This document shows positions 8,487 through 16,638 of a stretch of 64,000 bases of DNA, one piece after another. How positions within the stretch are numbered: the stretch's first letter is position 1; each line of letters begins with the position of its first letter. The stretch is from Haladaptatus salinisoli (GTDB lineage Archaea; Halobacteriota; Halobacteria; Halobacteriales; Haladaptataceae). The DNA lies in contig NZ_CP085330.1 in assembly GCF_020614375.1 (NCBI RefSeq), forward strand, positions 372,001 to 436,000, in the 5' to 3' direction. The position numbers were made by a program, and so were the translations under genes. Under the pieces are notes generated by a model, which saw nothing but the letters and a program-made list of their open reading frames with translations, made no database searches and had not been told where the DNA came from.

Positions 8487-9932
8487 GTGCCCCGCTTCCC
8501 GAACCCGATACGCCTCCTCATCTTCGCCATCGGTCTCGCGCTCTCCCGCGTCGGTCTCGTCTCCCGGAAAAACGTCCGTCGAACCACCGACCTCGCGTGG
8601 CCGCGCATCGTCACCGGTCTGGCGCGGATGTCGAAGAACGCCGTCGACGTCGCCTTCGTCGGCATCGCCGTGGGACCGGTGGCCATCGCCGGGGTCGGGT
8701 TCGCCACGCCGTACTGGGGCGTCGCGTTCTCGCTCGGCGGGGGGTTCGCGGGCGGAACCATCGCGCTCGTCTCGCAGCGATACGGCGCGGAGGCGTTCGA
8801 CGAACTCGGACGGGCGATTCGGTCGAGCGTCGCGCTCGTCCTCGCGGTGTCGCTCCCCGTCGCGGTCGTCTTCGGACTGTTCCCGGCGGAACTCGTCTCG
8901 GTGATGACCGACGACGAGGCGGCCATCGGGTTCGGCGCGTCGTACCTCCGCATCCTCTCGGTCGGCGTCCCCTTCGCCGGACTCAACCTCGTCGGCAGTC
9001 GCATCTACATCGGCGCCGACGACGCGTGGACGCCGATGCTGGTTCGGACCGGCGGCGCGCTCGCGAACATCCTCCTCAGCGCCGCGTTCGTCTTCGGACT
9101 CGGGATGGGCGTCGAGGGTGCCGCGCTGGGGACGGTGCTCGCCAACGTGGTCGTGACCGTCGGGTTCGCCGTCGGTCTCGTGGCCGGTCGGCTCCCCGGC
9201 GGCGGGGAACTCCCCATTCGGGTCGACCCGTTCGCCGACTACCTCGACGCGGAGACGCTCCGTCGACTCGTTCGAATCGGTCTTCCGGTCGTCGGGCGAA
9301 ATCTGGTGTGGACCGTCGCGAAGTTCCCGATGCTCGCCATCGTCGCGCTGTTCGGGCCGAGCGTGGTCGCCGCCTACGTCATCAGCCGACGCGTCTGGGG
9401 GCTGATGAACACCCCCGGCTGGGGGTTCGGACTGGCGTCCAGCAGCCTCGTCGGGCAGGAACTCGGCGGCGGCGACGAACGCGCCGCCGAGACGTACGCG
9501 CGCGACGTCATCGTCTTCTCGGTGGCGACCTACGCGGTCGCCGCGGTGGTCGTCTTCCTGCTGGCCGAACCCATCGTGCTCTCGTTCGGCGGCGACCCGG
9601 CGGACCCCTCGGTTCCGGTCGCGGTGTCGCTCGTCTACGCGGCCTGCGTCGCGGTCGTGGCGCAGGGAATCAAGGGCGCGGCCGCCGGACCGCTCGACGC
9701 CAGCGGCGACACCCGCTGGCCGTTCTACAGCCAGATAATCGGGATGTTCGGCTGCGCGATACCCCTCGCGTACCTCGGTGCCGTCACCTCGCTCGGACTC
9801 GCGGGCCTGTACCTCTCGTTCGTCGCCGAGGCGGCGGTGCCCGCGGCCATCAACTACCGCCGCTTCTCGACCGGAAAGTGGAAGGCCATCAGCCGGGAGT
9901 TCCGCCCCGGCGGTTCCGTCGCCGACGACTGA
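8487..9932 (+). CDS. MATE family efflux transporter
   Basis: The 481-residue protein has twelve predicted helices in two similar halves, with the MATE pattern of small-residue-rich helices (FVGIAVGPVAIAGVGFATPYW, then LGTVLANVVVTVGFAVGLVAGR). The second half starts near IGLPVVGRNLVWTVAKF. The family exports organic cations and drugs in exchange for sodium or protons. Translation starts at GTG 8487, and the N-terminal stretch MPRFPNPIRLLIFAIGL is slightly longer than usual. No regulator is adjacent. Confidence 0.88.
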   Translation: MPRFPNPIRLLIFAIGLALSRVGLVSRKNVRRTTDLAWPRIVTGLARMSKNAVDVAFVGIAVGPVAIAGVGFATPYWGVAFSLGGGFAGGTIALVSQRYGAEAFDELGRAIRSSVALVLAVSLPVAVVFGLFPAELVSVMTDDEAAIGFGASYLRILSVGVPFAGLNLVGSRIYIGADDAWTPMLVRTGGALANILLSAAFVFGLGMGVEGAALGTVLANVVVTVGFAVGLVAGRLPGGGELPIRVDPFADYLDAETLRRLVRIGLPVVGRNLVWTVAKFPMLAIVALFGPSVVAAYVISRRVWGLMNTPGWGFGLASSSLVGQELGGGDERAAETYARDVIVFSVATYAVAAVVVFLLAEPIVLSFGGDPADPSVPVAVSLVYAACVAVVAQGIKGAAAGPLDASGDTRWPFYSQIIGMFGCAIPLAYLGAVTSLGLAGLYLSFVAEAAVPAAINYRRFSTGKWKAISREFRPGGSVADD

Positions 9933-9983
9933 GAGCGAGTCCCCGTCGAAACGCCTTCGTACCGCGACCGCCTCGGTCGCCGC

Positions 9984-10460
9984 ATGGTTCACACGGCGGC
10001 CCACCTGCTCTCCCTGCTTCCCGCCGTCCTGACCCACGGCGTCGTCGGCTACGCGCTCGTCCGAACCCTGACGGACGAACCCCCGGCGCTCGGATTCCTC
10101 GCCGGCGTGCTACCGGATATCGACCTCTACTTCGGCCGACACTGGCGGTTTCCGCTCGTCCACCGCGGCGCGGTTCACACGCCGCTCTTCGTCCTCGGGT
10201 GTTGCGCCGCGCTCTACCTCGCGACCCGCGACCGCTCGGTCGCGGTCGCCGCCGGTCTCGCCGCCCTCTCCCACCTCGTCATCGATTCGTTCACGGACAT
10301 GGGGATACCGTGGTTGTACCCCCTCAGCGCGCGCTACTTCTCCTACGACGTCGAGATGCACGGCGTCCGAAACACGATACTCATCTGGACGCTGGTCGGG
10401 GCGGCGCTCGCGGTCGACCGCCGGCGAGTTCGTCGCGACCGGACCGAGGACGACGGCTGA
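9984..10460 (+). CDS. Membrane-bound YdjM-type metal-dependent hydrolase family protein
   Basis: This 158-residue protein has the pattern of the LexA-binding inner-membrane hydrolase family (DUF457): PDIDLYF in the first loop, HRGAVHTP, and SHLVIDSFTDMGIPWLYPL with conserved His and Asp residues that could bind a metal. Four membrane helices are predicted. The catalytic activity of the family has not been well shown, so the role is a guess. It follows the MATE gene by 51 nt. Confidence 0.8.
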   Translation: MVHTAAHLLSLLPAVLTHGVVGYALVRTLTDEPPALGFLAGVLPDIDLYFGRHWRFPLVHRGAVHTPLFVLGCCAALYLATRDRSVAVAAGLAALSHLVIDSFTDMGIPWLYPLSARYFSYDVEMHGVRNTILIWTLVGAALAVDRRRVRRDRTEDDG

Positions 10461-10665
10461 GACGCTAGCCGTCGACCACTTGGGGAACCGGCGAGGCGGG
10501 TTCCGACGCGTTCGTTTCGTCGCTCTGCGGGGAACGTACGCGCTCGTCAGGTTCCTCCTCCGGCGTCGACGCACGTACCTTCTCGCGTTTTTCGTCGCCG
10601 CGAACCGGGTTCCCGGAGAAATCACAATATTCATACTGTTCGATGCGGAATATTAAGTCACGTTC

Positions 10666-10830
10666 ATGCTCGCAGCTCCCCTCCAAGCCTTTCCCGGCGG
10701 ACTCGAACTGATAGTCATTTTCTTCTCGCTCCTCGTCTGGCTCGTTCCGCTGGCCGGTATCGTGCTGGTGCTCTACTACCTCAGAAGCATCGATAAGCGA
10801 CTCGAACGGTTGGTCGAGCGCTCCGAGTAG
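10666..10830 (+). CDS. Small single-helix membrane protein (54 aa)
   Basis: MLAAPLQAFPGGLELIVIFF opens one long hydrophobic helix (residues about 13-42), and a charged tail YYLRSIDKRLERLVERSE would form a short coiled coil. An AT-rich TATTAAGT lies 15 nt before the start. Proteins of this shape are frequent in haloarchaea and have no known function. Confidence 0.55.
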   Translation: MLAAPLQAFPGGLELIVIFFSLLVWLVPLAGIVLVLYYLRSIDKRLERLVERSE

Positions 10831-10900
10831 ACGCCCCGACGCCCGCCGCCCCCGACCGCGGTTCGCACGGCGAGTCCGGGAGTAATCGACCGTGTGCATC

Positions 10901-11161
10901 CTACGAAGTTTCGTTCAGCGTCCCCCACCAGAGAATCGGCAGCGACATCGCCAGTATCGGTAAGCCGAGGAGCGCGGCGACGAGCGTCCCGCCTTCGATG
11001 GTCAGGAAGAGAGTCGATTCGAGGGAGCGCGGCATCGTCGACCAGTGACGCCAGAACTGCTGCCACAGCCGAGGTAAGAACAGGAATATACCCACCCAGC
11101 CGAGCCACGCGGCGACCGAGACGGCGAGCCGAGCCGGCGGACGTTCGGAGAGACGACCCAT
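10901..11161 (-). CDS. Small membrane protein (86 aa)
   Basis: The protein MGRLSERPPARLAVSVAAWL has two or three predicted helices, one around GWVGIFLFLPRLW and one around TLVAALLGLPILAMSLPIL. It ends WWGTLNETS. No family is recognised. It converges with the 54-aa membrane protein gene. The 268 nt between it and the sodium symporter gene show no convincing coding potential. Confidence 0.55.
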   Translation of the reverse strand: MGRLSERPPARLAVSVAAWLGWVGIFLFLPRLWQQFWRHWSTMPRSLESTLFLTIEGGTLVAALLGLPILAMSLPILWWGTLNETS

Positions 11162-11429
11162 GAGCGTGGTATCGTTTTCGGCGCTTCCGTATTGGTTTTA
11201 CTGACACGCGGCCGACATCCTATCGGCGCGAGTCGACTTCCGTCCCGCGGAGTTCGGATGGTCGGACCGCCGTCCCCGCCGGCGAGCCTCAGGATCGCGG
11301 TTTCGGAGGCGGGATAGCTCCGAATGCGCTCGTTCGTCGTTCCCGAGCGTTCCAGCCGTAACCGTCGCTCCTCGGACGCGGTGCGCGACGGTTCGGACGA
11401 GGCGGGTTCGTCCTCGGTATCGAACTCGG

Positions 11430-12797
11430 CTACCAGAGGGACTGGACGACGTTCGCGTCGATGAACGACGAGACGCTGATGATGAGCGTCATCCCCACCG
11501 CGAGGAGGACGACGATGCGAACGTGCCACAGCCAGTACCGCGGCAGGAATCGCTCGTGGAGCCCCTCGCCGAGTTCGGCCATCGCTTCCCGACCGTAGTT
11601 CCAGCCGACGAACACCGTGACGAGGAAGATGCCGGACGGGAGCAACACCTCGCTGGCGACCGAATCGAACAGTTCGAGCGTTGCCGTGTTCAGCGCGGTC
11701 GGAACGCCGAGGAGGAACGCGGCGACGCCGAGCACCCCGGCGACCACCGGTCGCCGAACCGGGTAGTTATCGACGAAGTACGCCGTGGGAATCTCGAGCA
11801 GGCTGATGGACGACGAGACGGCCGCGATGAGGACGACGAGGTAGAACACGACGCCGAGCGCCTCCCCCGCCGGAAGCGTCCGGAAGGCGTTCGCGATGCT
11901 GACGAAGATGGCGCCGGCCCCCGCCTCGCCGGGCCGCACGCCCTGCGCGAAGAGCAGGGGAAACACGATGAGACCGGCGAGGTAGCCGACGAGCGTGTTC
12001 ACGACGACGATGGCGATTCCGTCGGTGACGAGGCTCTCGGAGTCCTCGACGTACGACGCGTAGGTTATCATGATGCCCGAGCCGAGGGACAGGGTGAACA
12101 ACACTTCCCCGACCGCGGCGGGGATGAGGGTGTCGAGGTTCGAGAAGAGGTACTGGAAGTCGGGTTCGAGGAAGTACCGGTACCCGGCGGCCGCTCCCGG
12201 GAGGGTTCCGGCGTAGAGCGCGAGCGCGACCATCAGGAGGACGATGGCGGGAACCATGATTTTGGTCGCCAGTTCGATGCCGCGCTCGATGCCGAACGCC
12301 ACGATTCCGACGGTGACGAGGAGGAAGAGCGCCCCGTAGAACAGCGCGTCCGCGCCGGCGGCGGCCGCCTCGAAGTGCGCGGCCGGTCTGGCGAAGTACG
12401 CCCCGGTCGGGCTTTCGAACAGGTAGCGCATCACCCAACCGCCGACGACGCTGTAGTACGCCACGACCCAGAACGACGTCACGGCGGCGAGCGCGCCGGC
12501 CGCCTTCCACGCCCGGCCGCCGGCCCCAAAGGCGTCGACGACGTTCCGGTGCGTCCGTCGCCCCATGGTGAACTCCGCCAGCATCGCGGGAAGTCCGATG
12601 AGCAGGACCGCGACGAAGTCGGCGAGCAGGAACGCGGAACCGCCGTGGCTCGCGGCTTCGTACGGAAAGCGCCATACGTTGCCGAGCCCCACCGCGCTCC
12701 CTATCGCCGCCGCGATGAAACCGAGCCGCGACCCCCAGTGCTCGCGGCCGGGGATTCGACCGGTTAGCCCCGACGTATCATTGGTACTTTGTGGCAT
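11430..12797 (-). CDS. Sodium-dependent symporter of the neurotransmitter:sodium symporter (SNF) family
   Basis: The 455-residue protein has the LeuT-fold N-terminus with WGSRLGFIAAAIGSAVGLGNVWRFPYEA, which forms the unwound first helix and sodium sites. About eleven helices follow. Prokaryotic members import amino acids or related compounds with sodium. A TATA-like ATTAATTTTC about 15-25 nt upstream supports a leaderless start at 12797. The gene is divergent from the SagB-type gene, and a perfect AATATCGATATT palindrome lies in their shared 103-nt promoter. Confidence 0.88.
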   Translation of the reverse strand: MPQSTNDTSGLTGRIPGREHWGSRLGFIAAAIGSAVGLGNVWRFPYEAASHGGSAFLLADFVAVLLIGLPAMLAEFTMGRRTHRNVVDAFGAGGRAWKAAGALAAVTSFWVVAYYSVVGGWVMRYLFESPTGAYFARPAAHFEAAAAGADALFYGALFLLVTVGIVAFGIERGIELATKIMVPAIVLLMVALALYAGTLPGAAAGYRYFLEPDFQYLFSNLDTLIPAAVGEVLFTLSLGSGIMITYASYVEDSESLVTDGIAIVVVNTLVGYLAGLIVFPLLFAQGVRPGEAGAGAIFVSIANAFRTLPAGEALGVVFYLVVLIAAVSSSISLLEIPTAYFVDNYPVRRPVVAGVLGVAAFLLGVPTALNTATLELFDSVASEVLLPSGIFLVTVFVGWNYGREAMAELGEGLHERFLPRYWLWHVRIVVLLAVGMTLIISVSSFIDANVVQSLW

Positions 12798-12822
12798 ATA
12801 ATGATCGATGGCGAAAATTAAT

Positions 12823-12834
12823 AATATCGATATT
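12823..12834. promoter_or_regulatory. Perfect 12-bp palindrome AATATCGATATT in a divergent promoter
   Basis: The palindrome sits immediately upstream of the TATA-like element of the symporter gene and about 70 nt before the SagB-type gene. Its position over the likely TFB-binding region suggests an operator, but no regulator gene is adjacent. Confidence 0.4.
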
Positions 12835-12900
12835 GGCCGATTCTTCGAAACAGAGGCCGCTCCGGCCGGTCTTTTACCGCTGGCCGTGCTACGGTGAGGC

Positions 12901-14448
12901 ATGACCGAGGGAGTGAACGCGACCGAGTACCACGAGCGGACGAAACACTCGCCGGAGAGCGTCGGCGGCGGTCGATTGGATTGGGAGAACCAGCCGACGC
13001 CGTACAAGACGTACGCCGACGTCCCGCGGGTGGGGCTCGCCCGGTCCGTTCGACCGCCCCAACTGCCGACGCTCTCGGCGCTTCGCTGGCGGGTTTCGGA
13101 CGCGGGCGAAGGAACGAATCCGGCCGTCGACCGCGAGATTCTCACGCAACTCTGCTACTACGCCGCGGGCGTCACGCGCGAACTCCCGATTCCGTCGCGG
13201 TCGCCGCTCCGGAGGGACACGGCCCGCTACCGGGCGGCCTCGTGTACCGGGAAACTGTATCACGTCGACCTCTACCCCGTCGTCGGCGAGGGCGTCGAGG
13301 GCGTCGACCCCGGCGTGTACCACTTCGACCCGACGACCCTCTCGCTCGACGCGCTCCGCGAGGGCGATTTCCGGGGCGTCCTCGCCGCGGCCAGCGGCGG
13401 CGAAGCGCACGTTTCCGACGCCCCGGTCGCGTTCGTCGCCACCTCGACGTGGTGGCGGAACGCGTGGAAGTACGGCGACCGAACCTACCGCCACGCGTTC
13501 TGGGACTCCGGAACCGTCCTGGCGAACCTCGCGACGGTCGCCCGCGCGCTCGAACTCCCCGCCGACGTCGTGACCGGTTTCGCCGACGAGGAGGTGGCCG
13601 CGCTGCTCGGCCTCGACACCGCCGAGGAAGCGCCGCTCGAACTCGTCCCCGTCGGCTCCGGCGCGCCCGCCCCCGACGCACCCCCGGTACGAACGATCGA
13701 CCCCGAGACGGAACCGCTCTCGGAGCGCGTCGTCGACCACCCGCTCATCCGCGAGGCCTACGTCGGTTCGTCGCTCCCGGACGGAGACGCCGCCCGCGAC
13801 TGGCGCGAACGGGCACCCCGCGAACCGCTGACCCGCGAGGCGGGGGACGGCGAGCGCGTCCCCCTCGAACCCGTCGGCCCGGAGCGAGCCTCGAAGGTGC
13901 CGCTCCACGGGACGATAACCCGCCGGGGTTCCTGCCGGGAGTTCGCGCGCGACGACCTCAACTTCCGGAAGGTGTCGACCGTCCTCGACCGGGCCGTGAG
14001 CGGCGTTCCCCTCGACGTGCGGCGCGCCGACGGTGCGCTCCAGTACGTCGACTGTTACCTGCTGGTAAACGGGGTCGAAAGCGTCGACCCCGGCGCGTAC
14101 CACTACCACCCCGAGGCCGGTGAACTGGAACGACTCAAAGCCGGAGAGTGCCGGACGGAGGCCGGACACCTCGCGCTCGACCAGCGACTCGGCGCGGACG
14201 CGGCCGTCTGCGCGTACTTTCTGGCCGACCTCGACGCCGTCACCGACCGACTCGGAAGCCGGGGTTACCGCGTCGCCCAACTCGAAGCCGCGCTCGCCGG
14301 CGGCAACCTCTACCTCGCCACCTACGCGCACCGCGACCTCGGCGGCACCGGACTGACCTTCTACGACGACGCGGTTGCCGAGTTCCTCTCGCCGCGCGCG
14401 GCGGGCCAGACGCCGATGTTCCTCTACGCGCTCGGGCGACCGGCGTGA
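12901..14448 (+). CDS. SagB-type nitroreductase-fold dehydrogenase, two fused domains
   Basis: The 515-residue protein contains two copies of the SagB/ThcOx type nitroreductase domain. The first spans roughly 70-240 (SCTGKLYHVDLYPVV, then PGVYHFDP and RTYRHAFWDSGTVLANL). The second spans 325-512 (RRGSCREFARDDLNF, PGAYHYHP, RVAQLEAALAGGNLYLATYA). The family uses FMN; SagB oxidises azolines in peptide toxins. The first copy has lost the Arg-rich SxRxF start found in the second. No YcaO cyclodehydratase or precursor peptide is visible nearby, so the natural substrate is open. A TTTTACC element 27 nt upstream suggests a leaderless start. Confidence 0.85.
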   Translation: MTEGVNATEYHERTKHSPESVGGGRLDWENQPTPYKTYADVPRVGLARSVRPPQLPTLSALRWRVSDAGEGTNPAVDREILTQLCYYAAGVTRELPIPSRSPLRRDTARYRAASCTGKLYHVDLYPVVGEGVEGVDPGVYHFDPTTLSLDALREGDFRGVLAAASGGEAHVSDAPVAFVATSTWWRNAWKYGDRTYRHAFWDSGTVLANLATVARALELPADVVTGFADEEVAALLGLDTAEEAPLELVPVGSGAPAPDAPPVRTIDPETEPLSERVVDHPLIREAYVGSSLPDGDAARDWRERAPREPLTREAGDGERVPLEPVGPERASKVPLHGTITRRGSCREFARDDLNFRKVSTVLDRAVSGVPLDVRRADGALQYVDCYLLVNGVESVDPGAYHYHPEAGELERLKAGECRTEAGHLALDQRLGADAAVCAYFLADLDAVTDRLGSRGYRVAQLEAALAGGNLYLATYAHRDLGGTGLTFYDDAVAEFLSPRAAGQTPMFLYALGRPA

Positions 14449-14607
14449 CCCCCGCCGGGCGACGACGGTACTCGCCTCGGGGTTTCCGCGCCGACGTCCC
14501 CGTCGAAACGGTCATGATTCGGGCGAGCGTACCGTGTTACTGAGTACCACACCGGCGGTTTCGTTCCGCCGGCGTGTAGTGCTCCGGCCGCATCGGAGGG
14601 GGAAAAC

Positions 14608-15078
14608 ATGACACCGAAAACACGAGAAGAAACGCTTCGAAGCGTCGAACTCTACCGCTTCGACGGAGCCGACGTGTGGCAAGAGGGCGACGAGCGCGCC
14701 CGACTGCGCGGGTACTTCCCGCTCTCGCCCGGGACGCCGGGGGCGGGGGAGGTCGCCGGCGAGAGTCTGATGATGGTCTGCATCGAACTCGAACCCGGCA
14801 ACTATCTCCCGACTCACCGCGACAGCGCCGAGGAACTGCTCCACGTGACCGCCGGGCGGGTGGAAGCGACCGTCGGCGACGAGACGATCGAACTTGCGGC
14901 GGGCGAGGTGACCGTCGTTCCGGTCGACGCTCCGCACGGCCTGCGGAACGTCGGCGACGAGACCGCGCACGTCCTCGGGATATTCCCGAGCAACGAGTTG
15001 ACCGCCACGTTCGAGGAACCGCTGGAGCCGTTCGGCACGGACGTCGTCACCGTCGGCCCGGAACCGAACGTCGAGTAA
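14608..15078 (+). CDS. Cupin domain-containing protein
   Basis: The 156-residue protein has one cupin barrel: PGNYLPTHRDSAEELLHVTAGRVEATVG is motif 1, with His and Glu ligands but GNYLPTHRDS in place of the usual GxxxxxHxH, and VVPVDAPHGLRNVGDE is motif 2 with its His. It may bind a divalent metal and act as a small sensor or enzyme. It is flanked by SagB-type and DUF3891 genes in the same direction with gaps of 159 and 59 nt. No specific substrate can be named. Confidence 0.82.
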   Translation: MTPKTREETLRSVELYRFDGADVWQEGDERARLRGYFPLSPGTPGAGEVAGESLMMVCIELEPGNYLPTHRDSAEELLHVTAGRVEATVGDETIELAAGEVTVVPVDAPHGLRNVGDETAHVLGIFPSNELTATFEEPLEPFGTDVVTVGPEPNVE

Positions 15079-15137
15079 CGGGCCCGACGACGGGGTCGGC
15101 GACCGCCTTTTTCTGCCCGCCCGTGGAATCCGAGACC

Positions 15138-15986
15138 ATGATAGTCGCCGAGCGGGAGAACAGCTATCGGTTCATCACGCAGCCCGACCACGCCGACCTG
15201 TCGGGGCAGTTCGCCGAACGCTGGGGAAACGACGAGGTCGAGCGCCCGAAACCGTCCCCGCCGATGGTGCTCGCGGCGTACACCCACGATAACGGCTGGT
15301 GGGAGTACGACCTTCACCCCCACCTCGACGAGGACGGCGAACCGATCGGGTTCACACGGATACCGGCGGACGCGTGGATCGACTGCTACGATCGGGGCGT
15401 CGACAACGTCGTCGAGATGGACCCGTACGCGGGTCTCGTGGTGTCGATGCACGGGACCGGCCTCCGTCGCCGGCGGTACGGCCTCTCCCCGTCGATGCCC
15501 GACCTGTCGTCCGAGTTCGCGGCGTTCGTCCGCCGGCAGGAGGAGCGCCAGGAACGACTCCTCGCCGAACTGCGCGACGCGAATCGCCACGGGTGGCTCT
15601 CCGAGGCGGACGAGTCGTTCCTCGCGGCGCTCCACGAGCGCGGAACGCCGCCCGAGGACTACGACGGACGCCTCTGGTTCGATTACAAACTCCTGCAGGC
15701 GTGGGACACCCTGTCGCTCTCGTTCTGCACCACCGAATCGCCGCCCGGCTACGACCCCATCGGCGCGGTGCCGACGGCCCCCGGCGCGCCGGACGAGACC
15801 CTGTCCATCGCCGCGCTCGGCGGGGACGAGTTCCGGGTGGAGCCGTGGCCGTTCGAGGAGTCGCCCGTCCGCGTCTCGGTGCCGGCGCGAACCGTTTCGA
15901 AGAGCGACTTCGACGGGGAAGACGGACTGGTTCGAGCCTACTACGGAAGCGAGCGCGAAACGGTGACGTTCACCCTCCGCCGGTGA
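15138..15986 (+). CDS. DUF3891 family protein
   Basis: The 282-residue protein begins MIVAERENSYRFITQPDHADLSGQ, the typical DUF3891 start, and then AAYTHDNGWWEYD and GLVVSMHGTGLRRRRYG with conserved His and Asp residues. The arrangement of H-x-D and H residues resembles HD-domain metal sites, which is my inference. The family has no established function. It follows the cupin gene at 59 nt and may be co-transcribed. Confidence 0.85.
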   Translation: MIVAERENSYRFITQPDHADLSGQFAERWGNDEVERPKPSPPMVLAAYTHDNGWWEYDLHPHLDEDGEPIGFTRIPADAWIDCYDRGVDNVVEMDPYAGLVVSMHGTGLRRRRYGLSPSMPDLSSEFAAFVRRQEERQERLLAELRDANRHGWLSEADESFLAALHERGTPPEDYDGRLWFDYKLLQAWDTLSLSFCTTESPPGYDPIGAVPTAPGAPDETLSIAALGGDEFRVEPWPFEESPVRVSVPARTVSKSDFDGEDGLVRAYYGSERETVTFTLRR

Positions 15987-16078
15987 GGGGGCGGGGACGC
16001 GCGGTGAATTCGAGTTGTTCGCCCCGAAACCGGCGGAGGGATTTTCGGGACGACACGAGTTCGTCGACGACGACCGAG

Positions 16079-16440
16079 ATGTGGATAGAGCCGAGCACGC
16101 CGCAGAAGACGGAGGTCAAGGGCGGGTCGGGTCGCATCGCGAACGTGAAGTTCGGTAACGAGTCGGCGGGGAGAACGGCGGTTACCGCGACTTCGACTTG
16201 AAGGTGACCGCCGATACGCGGTTCCCGAACGTCGACCCGAAGAGCGACGGGGGACCGTACTTCCTCGTCGCGGTGAGCGGAAAAGCGGTCGCGCGAAAGG
16301 ACGCGAAGTGGGACCATCGAGTACCGGTCCGGCGGATAGCGCTTCGAGGTCTCGCGGCGGCCGACGGAGGGGTACGACCGACGGGCCGTGCCCGAGAGGT
16401 CGCGGCGAGCGAGGATCGGCCGTAAAAATCGATTCGCATA
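16079..16440 (+). pseudogene. Decayed gene, pieces in three frames
   Basis: Three adjoining pieces look protein-like but lie in different frames. From 16079 one frame reads MWIEPSTPQKTEVKGGSGR and runs to about 16160. The next frame continues YRDFDLKVTADTRFPNVDP and LVAVSGKAVARKD to about 16310. The third reads WTIEYRSGG, then a stop, then RFEVSRRPTEGYDRR. Two single-base losses and one stop codon would explain this. I do not recognise the ancestral family. The remaining sequence to 16638 shows only an AT-rich patch and no gene. Confidence 0.45.
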
Positions 16441-16638
16441 ACCGCCGTCAGCTACTCTATTTTCGTGCCGAAACGTGCGAGCGCAGGGAGAACACTCACG
16501 GTATCATGGTAGAGAGTGCCTTGCGCGTTTGCTAACAGATCCCTCACACCCCTCCCTGCTCCCGCCGATTGTTCGTTTTCCGCGCGCGAGACGCGACCGG
16601 CGGGTAGCCGCCGAACCGAAGGCGGCGCGGGAAAGCGA

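Noticed and set aside
10465-10660. Minus-strand frame reading EYCDFSGNPVRGDEKREKV and an acidic tail
   Set aside because: It looks partly protein-like, but no usable start codon lies upstream in that frame, and it runs into the promoter and antisense of the 54-aa gene.
11162-11429. Possible extra coding segment between the 86-aa membrane gene and the symporter
   Set aside because: One minus frame reads acidic-looking sequence (EFDTEDEPASSEPSRTASEE), but there is no start codon or clear end that fits a gene.
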